Positions 62,286 to 64,000 of a stretch of DNA of 64,000 bases are shown here, one piece after another (the stretch's first letter is position 1; every line of letters begins with the position of its first letter). The translations under genes were made by a program, and so were the position numbers. Source of the stretch: Streptomyces bottropensis ATCC 25435. Lineage in GTDB: Bacteria; Actinomycetota; Actinomycetes; Streptomycetales; Streptomycetaceae. The notes under the pieces were generated by a model. That model searched no databases. It had not been told where the DNA came from and saw only the letters and a program-made list of their open reading frames with translations. The DNA lies in contig NZ_KB911581.1 of NCBI RefSeq assembly GCF_000383595.1, forward strand, positions 8,515,519 through 8,579,518. The letters are read 5' to 3'.

Positions 62286-62384
62286 TCAGCGCTGGCCCTG
62301 GTACAGCTTCTTCACGGTCAGACCGGCGAAGGCGAGAACGCCGACGGCGACCAGGACCAGCAGGATTTCGAAGAAGAGTTCCAC
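62286..62384 (-). CDS. 32-aa single-helix membrane peptide
   Basis: The GTG at 62384 has GAGGAG 7 nt upstream. The product is one hydrophobic helix (FFEILLVLVAVGVLAFAGL) with a basic end (TVKKLYQGQR), so an integral-membrane peptide with the C-terminus in the cytoplasm. It lies 31 bp upstream of the nitrobindin gene on the same strand. Too short for most gene finders. Conserved in Streptomyces as far as I recall; function unknown. Confidence 0.75.
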   Translation of the reverse strand: MELFFEILLVLVAVGVLAFAGLTVKKLYQGQR

Positions 62385-62554
62385 GGGGTGCTCCTCGGAT
62401 GAGCCGGGGGTTCGGTACTGCACAAGGCCGGGGCCCAGCTTACGCGGCCGGGGCCGGGGGTTCGCCGCGAGGTGGGCCTTCGCCGCCCGGCCGCGACGAC
62501 GATCGCGTTCACCGTGGCCATGTCGGTGATCGCGGCGCGGACTACCATGCGGCC

Positions 62555-62917
62555 ATGGCGAAGAAGCTCGTGATCAAGGTGACGGCCGGGGCGGACGCCC
62601 CCGAGCGCTGCTCCCAGGCCTTCACGGTGGCCGCCGTGGCCGTGGCCAGCGGGGTGGAGGTGTCCCTGTGGCTGACCGGCGAGTCCGCGTGGTTCGCGCT
62701 GCCGGGCCGGGCCGCGGAGTTCGAACTGCCACACGCCGCCCCGCTCCCCGACCTCGTCGACTCGATCCTCGCGGGCGGCCGGCTCACCCTGTGCACGCAG
62801 TGCGCCGCCCGCCGGGACATCACCGAGAAGGACGTCATCGAGGGCGTGCGGATCGCGGGCGCGCAGGTGTTCGTACAGGAGTCACTGGCGGACGACACCC
62901 AGGCGCTCGTCTACTGA
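62555..62917 (+). CDS. DsrE-family protein
   Basis: 120 residues with the DsrE/DsrF-like fold: LVIKVTAGADAPERCSQAFTVAAVAVASGVEVSLWLTGES, then CTQCAARRDI with a CXXC and VFVQESLADDTQALVY. Proteins of this group transfer sulfur or act as small signalling folds. The two Cys are at the expected place for sulfur handling. It is followed by DUF3099 convergent at 16 bp. Confidence 0.9.
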   Translation: MAKKLVIKVTAGADAPERCSQAFTVAAVAVASGVEVSLWLTGESAWFALPGRAAEFELPHAAPLPDLVDSILAGGRLTLCTQCAARRDITEKDVIEGVRIAGAQVFVQESLADDTQALVY

Positions 62918-62932
62918 GCGGCCGGGCCGGGC

Positions 62933-63196
62933 CTAGGGCCTCGGCCGTCTCCTGCCGTCCAGCTCGTCCCACCACTCGTCGGACTTCGGGTCGCCGGAGG
63001 GGTCGTCCCACCAGCGGTCGTCGGGGCCGCGCCGGTTGGCGACGACGGCGGCGAGCGGCGGGATGACCATGGCGACCACGCACATGCCGACCGCGACCGG
63101 GACCGACCAGAGGCGTACGACGCCCCACGCCAGGACGAAGAGGGCGAGGCACGTGCCCATCATGGCGAAGTAGGCGTGGCGCCGGCGGGCGTACAT
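62933..63196 (-). CDS. DUF3099 membrane protein
   Basis: 87 residues. RRRHAYFAMMGTCLALFVLAWGVVRL and VAVGMCVVAMVIPPLAAVVAN are the two membrane helices, followed by a Trp/Asp-rich cytoplasmic tail (DDRWWDD, DEWWDEL) typical of DUF3099. Function unknown. Transcribed toward DsrE. Confidence 0.88.
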   Translation of the reverse strand: MYARRRHAYFAMMGTCLALFVLAWGVVRLWSVPVAVGMCVVAMVIPPLAAVVANRRGPDDRWWDDPSGDPKSDEWWDELDGRRRPRP

Positions 63197-63217
63197 GTCT
63201 TAAGCGTAGGCCCGCGC

Positions 63218-63270
63218 ACGGCGGAGGGCCGTACCCCGGTTCGGACACCCGGGGTACGGCCCTCCGCCGT
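63218..63270 (-). terminator. 22-bp perfect hairpin
   Basis: The two 22-nt arms (63218-63239 and 63249-63270) pair without mismatch around a 9-nt loop. It stops the sulfurtransferase/DUF1416 transcript on the minus strand ahead of DUF3099. Confidence 0.92.
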
Positions 63271-63284
63271 CAGGAACCACCGTC

Positions 63285-63572
63285 TCAGACGGCGATCGCG
63301 ACCTCCGCCAGGCCGCCCTGCTCGGCGACGACGGTGCGGTCGGCGGTGCCGCCGGGGACGAGCGCGCGGACGGTCCAGGTGCCCTCGGCCGCGTAGAAGC
63401 GGAACTGGCCCGTCGCGGAGGTCGGGACCTCCGCCGTGAACTCGCCGGTCGAGTCCAGCAGACGGACGTAGCCGACCACCGGCTCGCCGTCGCGGGTCAC
63501 CTGGCCCTGGATCGTGGTCTCACCGGGCTTGATCGTCGAGGCGTCCGGGCCGCCGGCCTTCGCTCCACACAT
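63285..63572 (-). CDS. sseC: DUF1416 (SseC-like) protein
   Basis: 95 residues. CGAKAGGPDASTIKPGETTIQGQV with an N-terminal Cys after Met, then YVRLLDSTGEFTAEVPTSATGQFRFYAAEGTWTVRAL, match the beta-sandwich SseC family. It accompanies thiosulfate sulfurtransferase (CysA/SseA) in actinobacteria. ATG 63572 has GGAGAA 6 nt upstream; four more residues are possible from 63584. Likely cotranscribed with the next gene, 93 bp upstream. Confidence 0.9.
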   Translation of the reverse strand: MCGAKAGGPDASTIKPGETTIQGQVTRDGEPVVGYVRLLDSTGEFTAEVPTSATGQFRFYAAEGTWTVRALVPGGTADRTVVAEQGGLAEVAIAV

Positions 63573-63665
63573 GTCTTTCTCCAAGAGAGGTCTGACCGGA
63601 AGGGAAGGCCGGTCGGGATGAACGGGACGTGCGCTTGCTACGGGTGCCGCTGGGTGCTGCCGGTC

Positions 63666-64000
63666 CTACTTGTTGGCGCCGAGCTCGATCGGGACGCCGA
63701 CGAGGCTGCCGTACTCGGTCCAGGAGCCGTCGTAGTTCTTGACGTTCTCCACGCCGAGCAGCTCGTGCAGGACGAACCAGGTCAGCGCGGAGCGCTCACC
63801 GATGCGGCAGTAGGCGATGGTGTCCTTCGCCAGGTCCACCTGCTCGTCGGCGTACAGCTCCTTGAGCTGGTCGTCCGACTTGAAGGTGCCGTCGTCGTTG
63901 GCGTTCTTCGACCACGGGATGTTGCGGGCGCTCGGCACGTGGCCCGGACGCTGCGACTGCTCCTGCGGCAGGTGGGCCGGGGCGAGCAGCTTGCCGGAGA
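63666..64000 (-). CDS. sulfurtransferase (rhodanese), 5' partial
   Basis: About 111 C-terminal residues are in the window; the start lies beyond the right edge. RPGHVPSARNIPWSKN and the active-site loop YCRIGERSALTWFVLHELLG with catalytic Cys identify a tandem-rhodanese thiosulfate sulfurtransferase. YDGSWTEYGSLVGVPI is the conserved end. It transfers sulfane sulfur to thiols or cyanide, probably in cysteine and Fe-S metabolism. Confidence 0.93.
   Translation of the reverse strand, partial: SGKLLAPAHLPQEQSQRPGHVPSARNIPWSKNANDDGTFKSDDQLKELYADEQVDLAKDTIAYCRIGERSALTWFVLHELLGVENVKNYDGSWTEYGSLVGVPIELGANK

Overview
This window looks like part of a Streptomyces chromosome. It is very GC-rich, codons end overwhelmingly in G or C, and it carries genus markers: msiK, devA/devE, rsiG (amfC), a whiJ-type HTH/DUF397/ATPase cluster, mshA, nur and a PHO box of 11-nt units. 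From about 18 kb to the end, gene order agrees, as far as I remember it, with the S. coelicolor core segment around SCO4240 down to about SCO4175.

Left arm, 1-18 kb (accessory). It opens with the 3' part of a very large Rhs/YD-repeat protein with an unrecognised C-terminal tip, followed by a small membrane protein (possible immunity partner). Next comes a whiJ-like cluster: a HATPase (minus strand) and, on the plus strand, two small proteins (one DUF6879), an HTH-DUF5753 regulator and a DUF397 protein. From 9.8 kb to a tRNA-Thr(TGT) gene lies an integrated mobilizable element: relaxase, MobC, DUF2637 membrane protein, a repeat-rich non-coding block (candidate origin), DUF3631 ATPase, excisionase, XRE regulator and tyrosine integrase. 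I see no FtsK/TraB translocase in it. The far attachment site was not seen and probably lies left of the window.

Core, 18-36 kb. msiK, a secreted protein, a sugar nucleotidyltransferase and a DoxX-type membrane protein come first. They are followed by a minus-strand run carD > ispD > ispF > cysS > rlmB, a lipoprotein, and the phosphate locus phoP-phoR / PHO box / phoU. Then come a very small Cys-rich protein, a DUF4242 (SCO4226-type nickel-binding) protein, gpmA and an MFS transporter.

Core, 36-54 kb. This part holds a DUF2000/AraC divergent pair, a YbjN protein, mshA with a sigma-R-like promoter, a methyltransferase, an NlpC/P60 hydrolase, and a receiver-PP2C phosphatase. It also holds a DUF2516 protein, an HBHA-like protein, an XRE regulator with a perfect palindrome in its promoter, GNAT and DinB proteins, an F420-nitroreductase/hemerythrin fusion, a HelD-type helicase next to a TetR regulator, and a phosphotransferase.

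Core, 54-64 kb. The developmental block devB-devA, a small membrane protein and devE has an identical 18-nt palindrome upstream of both dev regulators. Then come an Eis-like acetyltransferase, rsiG (c-di-GMP-dependent anti-WhiG), dtd, ygfZ, nur and a nitrobindin-like protein. A 32-aa membrane peptide, a DsrE protein, DUF3099, DUF1416 and a sulfurtransferase cut by the window end complete the region.

No CRISPR array, rRNA, intact insertion sequence or large biosynthetic cluster was seen.
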